A stretch of DNA of 5,717 nt from Solobacterium sp. (lineage in GTDB: Bacteria > Bacillota_I > Bacilli_A > Erysipelotrichales > Erysipelotrichaceae), in the NCBI GenBank assembly GCA_017536845.1, contig JAFWCP010000034.1:1-5717 (forward strand), given 5' to 3'. The translations under genes and the position numbers were made by a program. Shown in pieces: positions 1 through 4,967 of the stretch. The first letter of the stretch is position 1, and every line of letters begins with the position of its first letter. The notes under the pieces are model-generated. The model was not told the origin of the DNA, searched no databases, and saw only the letters and a list, made by a program, of their open reading frames with translations.

Positions 1-1317
1 GCCCAGATTGCCGACAGCGTTGTTTCACACCTGGAGGCTGATGATCTTGACGAAGAGGAAATGGAGAACTGGATCTTCCGCCATGAGGTGGAAAATGATA
101 CATGCATCCGGATCTTCCGCAGTGATGAATTCTATTCCAGTGCGTTTCTGGAACGGGACGGGCGCAACCATAATAACGGCTGTGCGCTCTACCGTCTGGA
201 TCCCACGACAACCGGTGAAATGATCGCCGGTGCACTGCAGTCTGAAGACGGCCGCTACGTCAGGACAGGCAATTCCAATATCAACGGCCTGGCCCAGAAT
301 GACCCTTTCAGGTCCATCATTGAGACAAGGTTCATCAGTGAAGATGACGAAGAGGCCATCATCATGGTCTATTCTGGTATTTCGCCGTTCGGCGCGATCA
401 TTTCGACGACCGCCATGCAGCTGGGGTATATCGGCGTGATCCTGATCATCATGATCATCATCCTTACGCTGATTATCTACAAGGAAGTTGCCGATCCGCT
501 GGTCAAGATCAACGCCAAGGCAAAGGCTCTGCCGGAAGGCAGGTATGAGGCGGACGACCATACCAACCGGTATCTGGAAGCCCAGCAGCTCAATGCGACA
601 CTGGCCCATGCCGCGGAAGACATCAAGAAGGCGGATAAGGCCAAACGGGACCTGATTGCCAATGTTTCCCACGACCTGCGGACACCGTTAACCATGATCT
701 CGGGTTACGGGCAGATGATGCAGGACCTGCCGGAAGAAAAAACCGATGAAAACCTGCAGGTGATCATCGATGAATCAAAGCGTCTGAATGCTCTGGTCAA
801 TGACCTGCTGGATCTTTCGAAACTGCAGGAAAACCAGATTGAAATCCATCCGGAAGTTTTCTGCATGTCAGACCTGGTCACGGAACAGATGCGCAAATAC
901 GATGTATACCGCATGCGGGACGGCTTTGAAATTGAGCAGTTCATCGATGATGATGCCTGGGTCAAAGGTGATGCCAGACGCCTGGAACAGGTGTTCAACA
1001 ACTTCATGACCAATGCCATCAACTACTCCGGGGAGACGAAGCACATCACCGTCACCGTGAAAAAGGCGGACGGGCAGGTGAAGGTCAGCGTGCAGGATTA
1101 CGGCGAAGGCATTGAAGAAAAAGACCTTGCCAATATCTGGGACAGATATTACAAGGTCGATAAGACGCATGTCAGAGTTGCCAGCGGCAGCGGCATCGGC
1201 CTTGCCATTGTCAAGGAAATCCTCGAGCTTCACCACGCGCAGTACGGGGTGGTCTCAAACCCTGGCAAGGGGAGCACCTTCTGGTTCAGCTTCAAAGAGG
1301 AAACAGCCAGAGCGTAA
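1..1317 (+). CDS. Sensor histidine kinase, 5' end outside the window
   Basis: Membrane sensor kinase of a two-component system: it autophosphorylates a histidine and passes the phosphate to a response regulator, not in this window but probably encoded upstream. The frame is open from base 1, so the ATG at 61 is unlikely to be the true start; 438 residues are visible. Counting from the first codon, residues 1-137 look like an extracytoplasmic sensor part, about 141-160 is a hydrophobic membrane helix, and about 161-212 is a HAMP-like linker. The H-box SHDLRTPL places the phosphoacceptor at His224. The N-box has Asn334 and Asn338, the G1 box is DYGEG (366-370) and the G2 box is GSGIGL (396-401). 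All catalytic motifs are intact, so this is an active class I (HisKA plus HATPase_c) kinase. The sensor segment is not recognisable, so the stimulus is unknown. The last 26 bp overlap the convergent prepilin peptidase gene. Confidence 0.95.
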   Translation, partial: AQIADSVVSHLEADDLDEEEMENWIFRHEVENDTCIRIFRSDEFYSSAFLERDGRNHNNGCALYRLDPTTTGEMIAGALQSEDGRYVRTGNSNINGLAQNDPFRSIIETRFISEDDEEAIIMVYSGISPFGAIISTTAMQLGYIGVILIIMIIILTLIIYKEVADPLVKINAKAKALPEGRYEADDHTNRYLEAQQLNATLAHAAEDIKKADKAKRDLIANVSHDLRTPLTMISGYGQMMQDLPEEKTDENLQVIIDESKRLNALVNDLLDLSKLQENQIEIHPEVFCMSDLVTEQMRKYDVYRMRDGFEIEQFIDDDAWVKGDARRLEQVFNNFMTNAINYSGETKHITVTVKKADGQVKVSVQDYGEGIEEKDLANIWDRYYKVDKTHVRVASGSGIGLAIVKEILELHHAQYGVVSNPGKGSTFWFSFKEETARA

Positions 1318-1789
1318 GCAGGAAACCGAAACAGAGATACGGCCCAAAGGGGATCGGGACATCCGATCCTCTTTTTGTGATGTTGACGGCCAGACAAAGC
1401 AGGGAGGCCGAAAGGGTTGCCGCCGCCGCGTATACGCCGGTGTGCAGCACAAACAGGCTGATCAGGCCGACATCGCCGAACCCCAGCTTCCCGGCCAGGG
1501 AAAAACCGGTCAGCACCGCAAAGACAGAAAGGGCTTCAATGACGTAAAAGCGGTCTGCGCATATCACATACAGAGCAAACAGAAAGGTGAAAAGATACGG
1601 GATTTCACCCGTTCTCTGATCAGCAATGCCGATGGCAGCCAGCAGGCAGAAAGGAAAGGGAGAAAGAGGAAGAAGGGTGATGCAGAAGGCTGCGGCCAGG
1701 GAAGCAAAGACGCTGAAAACAGATGGCCGGAAGCCGGGATAGCCAAAGGCATAGAGCAGCAGGAAGCTCATGCACGCAAAATCAGACAT
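1292..1789 (-). CDS. Small A24-family prepilin peptidase
   Basis: Polytopic membrane aspartyl protease predicted to cleave the leader of type IV prepilins or competence pseudopilins at the cytoplasmic face. From ATG 1789 it is 165 residues and almost entirely hydrophobic, with several membrane helices. The two family aspartates are visible: Asp57 in ADQRTGEIP (D followed by IP) and Asp106 in GFGD (the GxGD motif). A conserved-looking PIPFGPYL segment lies near the C terminus. The lysine usual after GxGDx is replaced by glycine (GFGDVG). The N-terminal methyltransferase domain with CxxC pairs found in PilD/ComC-type enzymes (about 250 residues) is absent, so this is a minimal peptidase-only form. 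ATG 1789 is preferred because GAGG lies 5 nt upstream; a TTG at 1810 preceded by AGAAGGA would add 7 residues. No pilin or pilus-assembly gene is in the window, so the substrate is unknown. The 3' end overlaps the kinase gene, and no terminator is seen on this strand. Confidence 0.85.
   Translation of the reverse strand: MSDFACMSFLLLYAFGYPGFRPSVFSVFASLAAAFCITLLPLSPFPFCLLAAIGIADQRTGEIPYLFTFLFALYVICADRFYVIEALSVFAVLTGFSLAGKLGFGDVGLISLFVLHTGVYAAAATLSASLLCLAVNITKRGSDVPIPFGPYLCFGFLLTLWLFPL
1346..1376 (+). terminator. Intrinsic terminator of the histidine kinase gene
   Basis: A 7-bp perfect GC-containing stem (GGATCGG at 1351-1357 with CCGATCC at 1363-1369) has a 5-nt loop. It is extended outward by five more pairs, one of them G-U, giving a 12-bp hairpin that runs into a T-tract at 1372-1376. 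It begins about 30 bp after the kinase stop codon and is oriented to stop + strand transcription. On the minus strand no T-tract follows it, so it is one-way. It lies wholly inside the convergent prepilin peptidase coding sequence. Confidence 0.8.
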
Positions 1790-1811
1790 GCGCTCCTCAA
1801 CGATAAGCAAA

Positions 1812-1857
1812 TTGATACTTTCCTTCTGACAAACTCTGTATAATAGTCATCAGGAGG
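1812..1857 (+). promoter_or_regulatory. Rubrerythrin promoter and ribosome binding site
   Basis: A perfect -10 hexamer TATAAT is at 1839-1844. The -35 is poor: TTGATA at 1812-1817 is 21 bp away, longer than the optimum. Transcription would start near 1851, directly before a perfect AGGAGG at 1852-1857 set 8 nt before the ATG. The predicted leader is only about 15 nt. I see no clear PerR- or Fur-type box, which one might expect in front of a peroxide-defence gene. Confidence 0.65.
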
Positions 1858-1865
1858 ATAACGAC

Positions 1866-2405
1866 ATGGAAGAACTTAAAGGAACACAGACAGAAAAGAA
1901 CCTGGAAGCCGCATTTGCCGGTGAATCCATGGCGAGAAACAAGTATGACTACTGGGCAAGCAAGGCCAAGAAGGATGGTTATCAGCAGATTGCCGATATC
2001 TTCGCGACAACCGCTCTGAACGAGAAGGAACACGCCAAGATGTGGTTCAAGCTGCTCGAAGGCGGCATCAAGGCCACACCGGAAAACCTGGTCAAGGCAG
2101 CTGCCGGCGAGAACTACGAATGGACATCCATGTATGCTGAATTCGCAGCCAAGGCCGATGAAGAAGGCTTCCCGGAAATCGCCGAGAAGTTCAGAGGCGT
2201 TGCCGCGATTGAAAAGGAGCACGAAGAGCGCTATCAGAAGCTCCTTGCCAACATCGAGAACAAGGTTGTCTTCGAAAAGGAAGAAGAAGTTGTCTGGCAG
2301 TGCCGCAACTGCGGTTACACCGTCAAGGCAAAGGCCGCTCCGGAAGTATGCCCGGTATGCGACCATCCGCAGGCTTACTTCGAAGTCAAGCAGTCCAATT
2401 ACTGA
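1866..2405 (+). CDS. rbr: Rubrerythrin (diiron peroxidase with C-terminal rubredoxin domain)
   Basis: Cytoplasmic non-haem iron protein that reduces hydrogen peroxide to water in anaerobes, with electrons passing from a rubredoxin or NAD(P)H-linked donor through the rubredoxin-like site to the diiron centre. The protein is 179 residues, a normal length for the family. Residues 1-135 form the ferritin-like four-helix domain. Likely iron ligands are Glu20, Glu53 and His56 (ExxH), Glu82 and Glu85 (the extra glutamate typical of rubrerythrins), and Glu116 with His119 (second ExxH). Residues about 142-176 are the rubredoxin-like domain, with Cys146-x2-Cys149 and Cys162-x2-Cys165 binding one iron. 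All ligands are present, so it should be functional. The start is fixed by a perfect AGGAGG 8 nt upstream. The gene stands alone between its own promoter and terminator. It supports an anaerobic or microaerophilic host. Confidence 0.97.
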   Translation: MEELKGTQTEKNLEAAFAGESMARNKYDYWASKAKKDGYQQIADIFATTALNEKEHAKMWFKLLEGGIKATPENLVKAAAGENYEWTSMYAEFAAKADEEGFPEIAEKFRGVAAIEKEHEERYQKLLANIENKVVFEKEEEVVWQCRNCGYTVKAKAAPEVCPVCDHPQAYFEVKQSNY

Positions 2406-2417
2406 GAATCATGCAAA

Positions 2418-2450
2418 GAAGCAGATATGTCCGCATATCTGTTTTCTTTT
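2418..2450 (+). terminator. Rubrerythrin terminator
   Basis: An 8-bp perfect stem, CAGATATG (2422-2429) with CATATCTG (2434-2441), closes a TCCG tetraloop of the stable UNCG class. A/T and G-U pairs extend the stem, and a T-rich tail (2442-2450) follows. It starts 13 bp after the rubrerythrin stop codon. Confidence 0.88.
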
Positions 2451-2472
2451 GGACTGATATTCTAACACGCTG

Positions 2473-2809
2473 ATGGACGATATGGAAAATGAAATTGATC
2501 AACGCAAGCAAGAGGAAAGCATCTTCATCACATCAGCCGGCCTTGCTGTGACGGAACACGATTGCAGCCTCGTCTTGAACCGTGAGCTGATAGCTGTTCT
2601 TTCAGATGCAGACGCAATGACCCACGGCAGAAACAAGCTCACCTGCAAAGACCGTGAAGCATACATACGTAGAAGCGATTGTTCAGAAAACTCTGAAAGT
2701 CGCGTCTGAAGAAGGGAAAGCATTCATGTATTTCCGAACCGGCGGTCTGATCAGCAGGCTGCTTCTTTTTCTGATCAAGGAAGAGACAGTTTCAGCGGCA
2801 GATGGGTAA
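2473..2809 (+). pseudogene. Weak, apparently frame-disrupted reading frame of unknown function
   Basis: This fills most of the gap between rubrerythrin and the helicase. One frame is open from ATG 2473 to a TGA at 2707-2709 (78 residues) and has no Shine-Dalgarno sequence. A second frame, one base on, is open from 2621 to TAA 2807-2809. Its C-terminal half looks more protein-like (for example YVEAIVQKTLKVASEEGKAF, then MYFRTGGLISRLLLFLIKEE) but it has no good start of its own. Reading the first frame to about 2661 and then the second gives one protein of about 110 residues, as if one base had been inserted near 2655-2668. I do not recognise either part. It may be a decayed gene or non-coding DNA. 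The composition is more A/T-rich than its neighbours. Bases 2810-2890 show no gene, only a weak imperfect hairpin (TCTGAA 2822-2827 with TTCAGA 2841-2846). Confidence 0.25.
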
Positions 2810-2890
2810 AATGACGGGTTTTCTGAAGTGAAAATCCTCATTCAGACTGTTTTCCTCACGTAATCTGCGCATGGCGGGGGATGCGGTCAG

Positions 2891-2914
2891 AAAAACGGCA
2901 TGAACGCATGCCGT
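2891..2914 (-). terminator. DEAD-box helicase terminator
   Basis: Read on the minus strand, ACGGCATG pairs with CATGCCGT around a CGTT loop (8 bp perfect, bases 2895-2914) and is followed directly by a run of T (complement of 2891-2895). It lies about 30 bp beyond the helicase stop codon. Confidence 0.85.
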
Positions 2915-2943
2915 CTGATCAAGCCGATTGATGCCGGGAAAGG

Positions 2944-4038
2944 CTACAGAAGCTTTGGCGTGATGCCAAGTTCCTGTTCGATCAGCCTGCTTCTGTCTTT
3001 CTGTTTCTGTTTCAGAAGGACGATGACGTTTCCGGTCCGGCCGCTGCGTGTGGTGCGTCCGGCGCGGTGGACTAGGTCCTTGAGCTGGTCGGGGAAGTCA
3101 AAGCAGATGATGGTGCTTACAGATGGAATATCAATGCCACGAGAAGCGACATCGGTGGCCACAAGCACCTGCAGCGTTCCTTTGCGAAAGGCCTGCATCG
3201 TTGCCTTGCGGACCCTGTAGTCCATTTCGGAATGAACCGTATCGGCCTGGATACTGCACGATTTCAGGAAAGCCGTCATCGCATCACAGCCGGCGCGGGT
3301 ATTCACAAAGACAATGCTCTGAGATTTCTGCTTTCTTAACAGTCTGAGCAGAGCCTTTTTCTTATCATCCTGAATCACGCAGCAGACATCGAGATGCTGG
3401 GCATGGCGTTCTTCGGTTTTTGTACGGTACACGAACGGGTCGTGCAGGAAGTCTGAAGCAAGAACTTCAATCCTTGCCGGATAGGTCGCGGAAAAAAGGA
3501 CGGTCTGGCTCAGCTGCAGGGAACTGATGACCTTGCGGACATCTTCCTCAAAGCCCATTTCCAGCATGGCGTCCGCCTCGTCAATCACCAGGATCCGCAG
3601 ATTCTTTGTCTTTAAGGTATGGCGGCGCAGGTGGTCAAGCACCCTTGCCGGCGTGCCGACGACGATATCGGCACCGCCCCTGAAACTGCGGATCTGTTTC
3701 TGGATATCTATCCCGCCGGTTAACGGGAAGGTGCGGACGCCTTCCCGGTTGGCAAGCAGGTTCCGGCTGACGGAAGTGATCTGCTCGCACAGTTCTCTGG
3801 TCGGTGCCAGGATCAAAGCCTGGGGAAGGTGTTTACTGGCGGTGCTTTCCTGCAGGGTTTCCAGGATCGGCACAAGATAGGCATATGTCTTGCCTGAACC
3901 CGTCGGGGCCTGGACCAGGGCATCCTTGCCTTCCAGCAGGGCCGGGATGACGGCTTCCTGGATCTGGGAAAAGGAAGAAACGCCGGCGGAAGCCAGCGCG
4001 GATGCGGTAACAGGCGTAATCTGGATTTCTGTGTTCAT
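2944..4038 (-). CDS. DEAD-box ATP-dependent RNA helicase, compact form
   Basis: ATP-dependent RNA unwinding or remodelling protein of superfamily 2, likely acting in ribosome assembly, RNA decay or cold adaptation; the exact role cannot be read from the sequence. At 364 residues it contains only the two RecA-like domains. Motifs in order: Q-motif glutamine near 27 (SQIQ), motif I APTGSGKT 44-51, Ia PTREL 79-83, Ib TPARV 129-133, II DEAD 153-156, III SAT 183-185, IV IVFVNT 242-247, V ATDVASRGID 294-303 and VI HRAGRTTRSGRTG 324-336. Motif VI departs slightly from the common HRxGRTGRxG (Thr for the second Gly). The protein ends soon after motif VI, with no C-terminal RNA-binding or basic tail like those of CshA, DeaD or DbpA. 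The ATG at 4036-4038 has no Shine-Dalgarno sequence, and an in-frame stop 9 nt upstream (4048-4050) rules out an earlier in-frame start. It is monocistronic and divergent from the TSCPD gene. Confidence 0.95.
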   Translation of the reverse strand: MNTEIQITPVTASALASAGVSSFSQIQEAVIPALLEGKDALVQAPTGSGKTYAYLVPILETLQESTASKHLPQALILAPTRELCEQITSVSRNLLANREGVRTFPLTGGIDIQKQIRSFRGGADIVVGTPARVLDHLRRHTLKTKNLRILVIDEADAMLEMGFEEDVRKVISSLQLSQTVLFSATYPARIEVLASDFLHDPFVYRTKTEERHAQHLDVCCVIQDDKKKALLRLLRKQKSQSIVFVNTRAGCDAMTAFLKSCSIQADTVHSEMDYRVRKATMQAFRKGTLQVLVATDVASRGIDIPSVSTIICFDFPDQLKDLVHRAGRTTRSGRTGNVIVLLKQKQKDRSRLIEQELGITPKLL

Positions 4039-4046
4039 GGCTTTAT

Positions 4047-4075
4047 TTCATACCATGGCCGTTTCCTGCGGTCAA
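4047..4075 (-). promoter_or_regulatory. Helicase promoter with extended -10, near-leaderless transcript predicted
   Basis: On the minus strand a -35 TTGACC (4075-4070, five of six consensus) is separated by exactly 17 bp from a -10 TATGAA (4052-4047, four of six), preceded by TGG, which is an extended -10 TGn. The expected start of transcription is about 4042-4040, within 5 bases of the helicase ATG at 4038. This agrees with the missing Shine-Dalgarno sequence. If transcription instead began further upstream, an AGGAAA followed by a two-codon ORF (ATG GTA TGA, start at 4056) would precede the helicase. Confidence 0.6.
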
Positions 4076-4100
4076 GAAAAATGTATTCTGAAAAAGGATG

Positions 4101-4122
4101 TGGTAGAATATCGCCCGGAGGA
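4101..4122 (+). promoter_or_regulatory. Promoter and ribosome binding site of the TSCPD-protein gene
   Basis: The extended -10 TGGTAGAAT (4101-4109; hexamer TAGAAT) has no convincing -35 at 16-18 bp. Transcription is expected near 4116, just before GGAGGA at 4117-4122. That site is 7 nt from ATG 4130 but only 1 nt from the in-frame ATG 4124, so it decides the start at 4130. The predicted leader is about 14 nt. Confidence 0.6.
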
Positions 4123-4129
4123 AATGAAA

Positions 4130-4384
4130 ATGAGTGAAAGATTTACATATCGTCCCAGCGGGGTCTGCTCGCAGCGTTTCGACTTCGTGCTGGACGGAGA
4201 TAAAATTGAAAGCCTGCAGGTCACCGGCGGCTGCAACGGCAACCTGAAGGGAATTGCAAAGCTGATTGCCGGCCGCAGCATTGATGAGGTCGTGAACTGT
4301 CTGGAAGGGACGACCTGCAGCTTCAAGGGCACATCGTGTCCGGACCAGATTGCCAAGGCGCTGAAGACATATCAGAATTCCTGA
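4130..4384 (+). CDS. TSCPD-domain four-cysteine protein (TIGR03905-like)
   Basis: Small cytoplasmic protein of 84 residues resembling the uncharacterised TIGR03905 family, named for its TSCPD motif (here TSCPD at 68-72). The same domain type is known as a C-terminal element of some B12-dependent ribonucleotide reductases. Cysteines fall at Cys13 (SGVC), Cys35 (TGGCNGN), Cys63 and Cys70 (TSCPD), the pattern that gives the family its four-cysteine label; an additional Cys57 is present. The arrangement suggests metal binding, zinc or an iron-sulfur centre, but this is inference and no activity is established. An upstream reading of the same frame runs back to 3890, but it lies antisense to the helicase, and the promoter and RBS at 4101-4122 rule it out. 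Single-gene unit with its own terminator. Confidence 0.88.
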   Translation: MSERFTYRPSGVCSQRFDFVLDGDKIESLQVTGGCNGNLKGIAKLIAGRSIDEVVNCLEGTTCSFKGTSCPDQIAKALKTYQNS

Positions 4385-4388
4385 TTCC

Positions 4389-4408
4389 AAAGGCATCATG
4401 CCTTTTTT
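4389..4408 (+). terminator. Terminator of the TSCPD-protein gene
   Basis: Seven base pairs (AAAGGCA at 4389-4395 with TGCCTTT at 4399-4405) close a 3-nt loop, and six T residues run from 4403 to 4408. It begins 5 bp after the stop codon and separates this gene from the following operon. Confidence 0.85.
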
Positions 4409-4412
4409 CTTT

Positions 4413-4439
4413 TCCTGCATTCTATGATAAAATGCAGGA
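4413..4439. promoter_or_regulatory. 27-bp near-perfect palindrome over the operon promoter (candidate operator)
   Basis: Perfect 9-bp arms TCCTGCATT (4413-4421) and AATGCAGGA (4431-4439) flank a 9-bp core. The core is itself symmetric, TAT/ATA around G4426, apart from one mismatched pair (C4422/A4430). In all, 12 of 13 base pairs match. The right half covers the extended -10 TGATAAAAT (4425-4433). The dyad lies upstream of or at the expected transcription start, so it would not be in the operon mRNA. No T-tract follows on either strand, so it is not a terminator. A dimeric repressor or activator site is the natural reading; the regulator is unknown. Confidence 0.65.
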
Positions 4440-4449
4440 CGTGAGGTGA
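4425..4449 (+). promoter_or_regulatory. Promoter and ribosome binding site of the lspA cluster
   Basis: The extended -10 TGATAAAAT (TGn plus TAAAAT, 4425-4433) has no recognisable -35, because the terminator T-tract occupies that position. Transcription is expected near 4440. The Shine-Dalgarno GAGGTGA (4443-4449) has its last GG base 5 nt from ATG 4452. The GTG at 4446 lies inside the Shine-Dalgarno sequence and is not a credible start. The leader is about 12 nt. Confidence 0.6.
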
Positions 4450-4451
4450 AT

Positions 4452-4967
4452 ATGAACAATGTATATACAAGAGGCCAGATCCTGAACCTTACTGAAGGTC
4501 CCGGCATCTGGCTGGATTATAAAGACGGTACCTGGCTGTTCATGGTTAAGGATGACATCTGGACACCGGAAGAAATCAAGAATGCGTGGCACAGGGAACT
4601 GACGCTGCGGTTTATCCAGAAGGATATCGTGGATGCCTTCCTGCTGGAAATTGATGACTGCCTGGAAAGCAGCGACCTGCCGTTCTGCGTGAAGGATGCC
4701 GATGAAGAACTGCTGGCATCACTGGCGGATGATAACGCCTATGACTATGCCGTCGTGCTGGTCAACGGGCAGAATGAAGTTGTCGTTGCCAGACAGCGGC
4801 CGCTGGGTGCGGAAAACAGCCGGCTCCTGAAGGAAAAACTGCAGGAAAGGCTGCAGCAGGACTTCACTTCGGCAATGGCGGAAGAAGCGTATCAGAAGCT
4901 CAGCGAAGAATACGAACCGTTTGAACTCGAACCGTTTACGGTCTTTGTCGGAAAGGATACGAAATGA
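4452..4967 (+). CDS. Acidic protein of unknown function, first gene of the lspA cluster
   Basis: I do not recognise this 171-residue protein. It is soluble-looking, with no signal peptide or membrane helix, and strongly acidic: by hand count about 35 Asp/Glu against 17 Lys/Arg. Four tryptophans are almost evenly spaced in the N-terminal part (20, 28, 37, 46), within a segment that looks like short beta strands (GIWLDYKDGTWLFMV). The middle contains a likely strand pair (YAVVLVNGQNEVVVARQRP), and the C-terminal part looks helical and glutamate-rich. There are only two cysteines and no obvious catalytic motif. Its stop codon overlaps the lspA start as ATGA, implying coupled expression with lspA. 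The position resembles the small gene that precedes lspA in other Firmicutes, but it lacks the zinc finger of the TraR/DksA-type protein found there in Bacillus. The start at ATG 4452 is set by GAGGTGA. Confidence 0.85.
   Translation: MNNVYTRGQILNLTEGPGIWLDYKDGTWLFMVKDDIWTPEEIKNAWHRELTLRFIQKDIVDAFLLEIDDCLESSDLPFCVKDADEELLASLADDNAYDYAVVLVNGQNEVVVARQRPLGAENSRLLKEKLQERLQQDFTSAMAEEAYQKLSEEYEPFELEPFTVFVGKDTK

Noticed and set aside
25..672. Long minus-strand open frame opposite the histidine kinase
   Set aside because: It lies entirely antisense to a kinase with intact motifs, has no recognisable domain and has a composition typical of a shadow frame.
1112..1843. Plus-strand open frame of 243 codons across the kinase end and the peptidase gene
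   Set aside because: The translation is low-complexity and rich in Lys, Arg and Gln with no domain. It is the complement of the hydrophobic prepilin peptidase and contains the kinase terminator.
1797..2366. Minus-strand open frame of 189 codons opposite rubrerythrin
   Set aside because: It is the shadow of a clearly functional rubrerythrin with all metal ligands, and has no recognisable motif or ribosome binding site.
2822..2855. Imperfect hairpin followed by TTTT, possible second terminator
   Set aside because: The stem is 6 A/T-rich pairs with a bulge, and the T-run is short and displaced. It is too weak to call.
2746..2921. Three copies of the 8-mer TCTGATCA (2746, 2770, 2914)
   Set aside because: The spacing is irregular, one copy overlaps the helicase terminator flank, and another copy occurs in unrelated coding sequence at 1615. 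It is likely chance, and there is no array structure.
3890..4129. N-terminal extension of the TSCPD protein reading back to 3890
   Set aside because: It would run antisense through the start of the helicase gene. The promoter and Shine-Dalgarno at 4101-4122 place the start at 4130, where the family homology begins.
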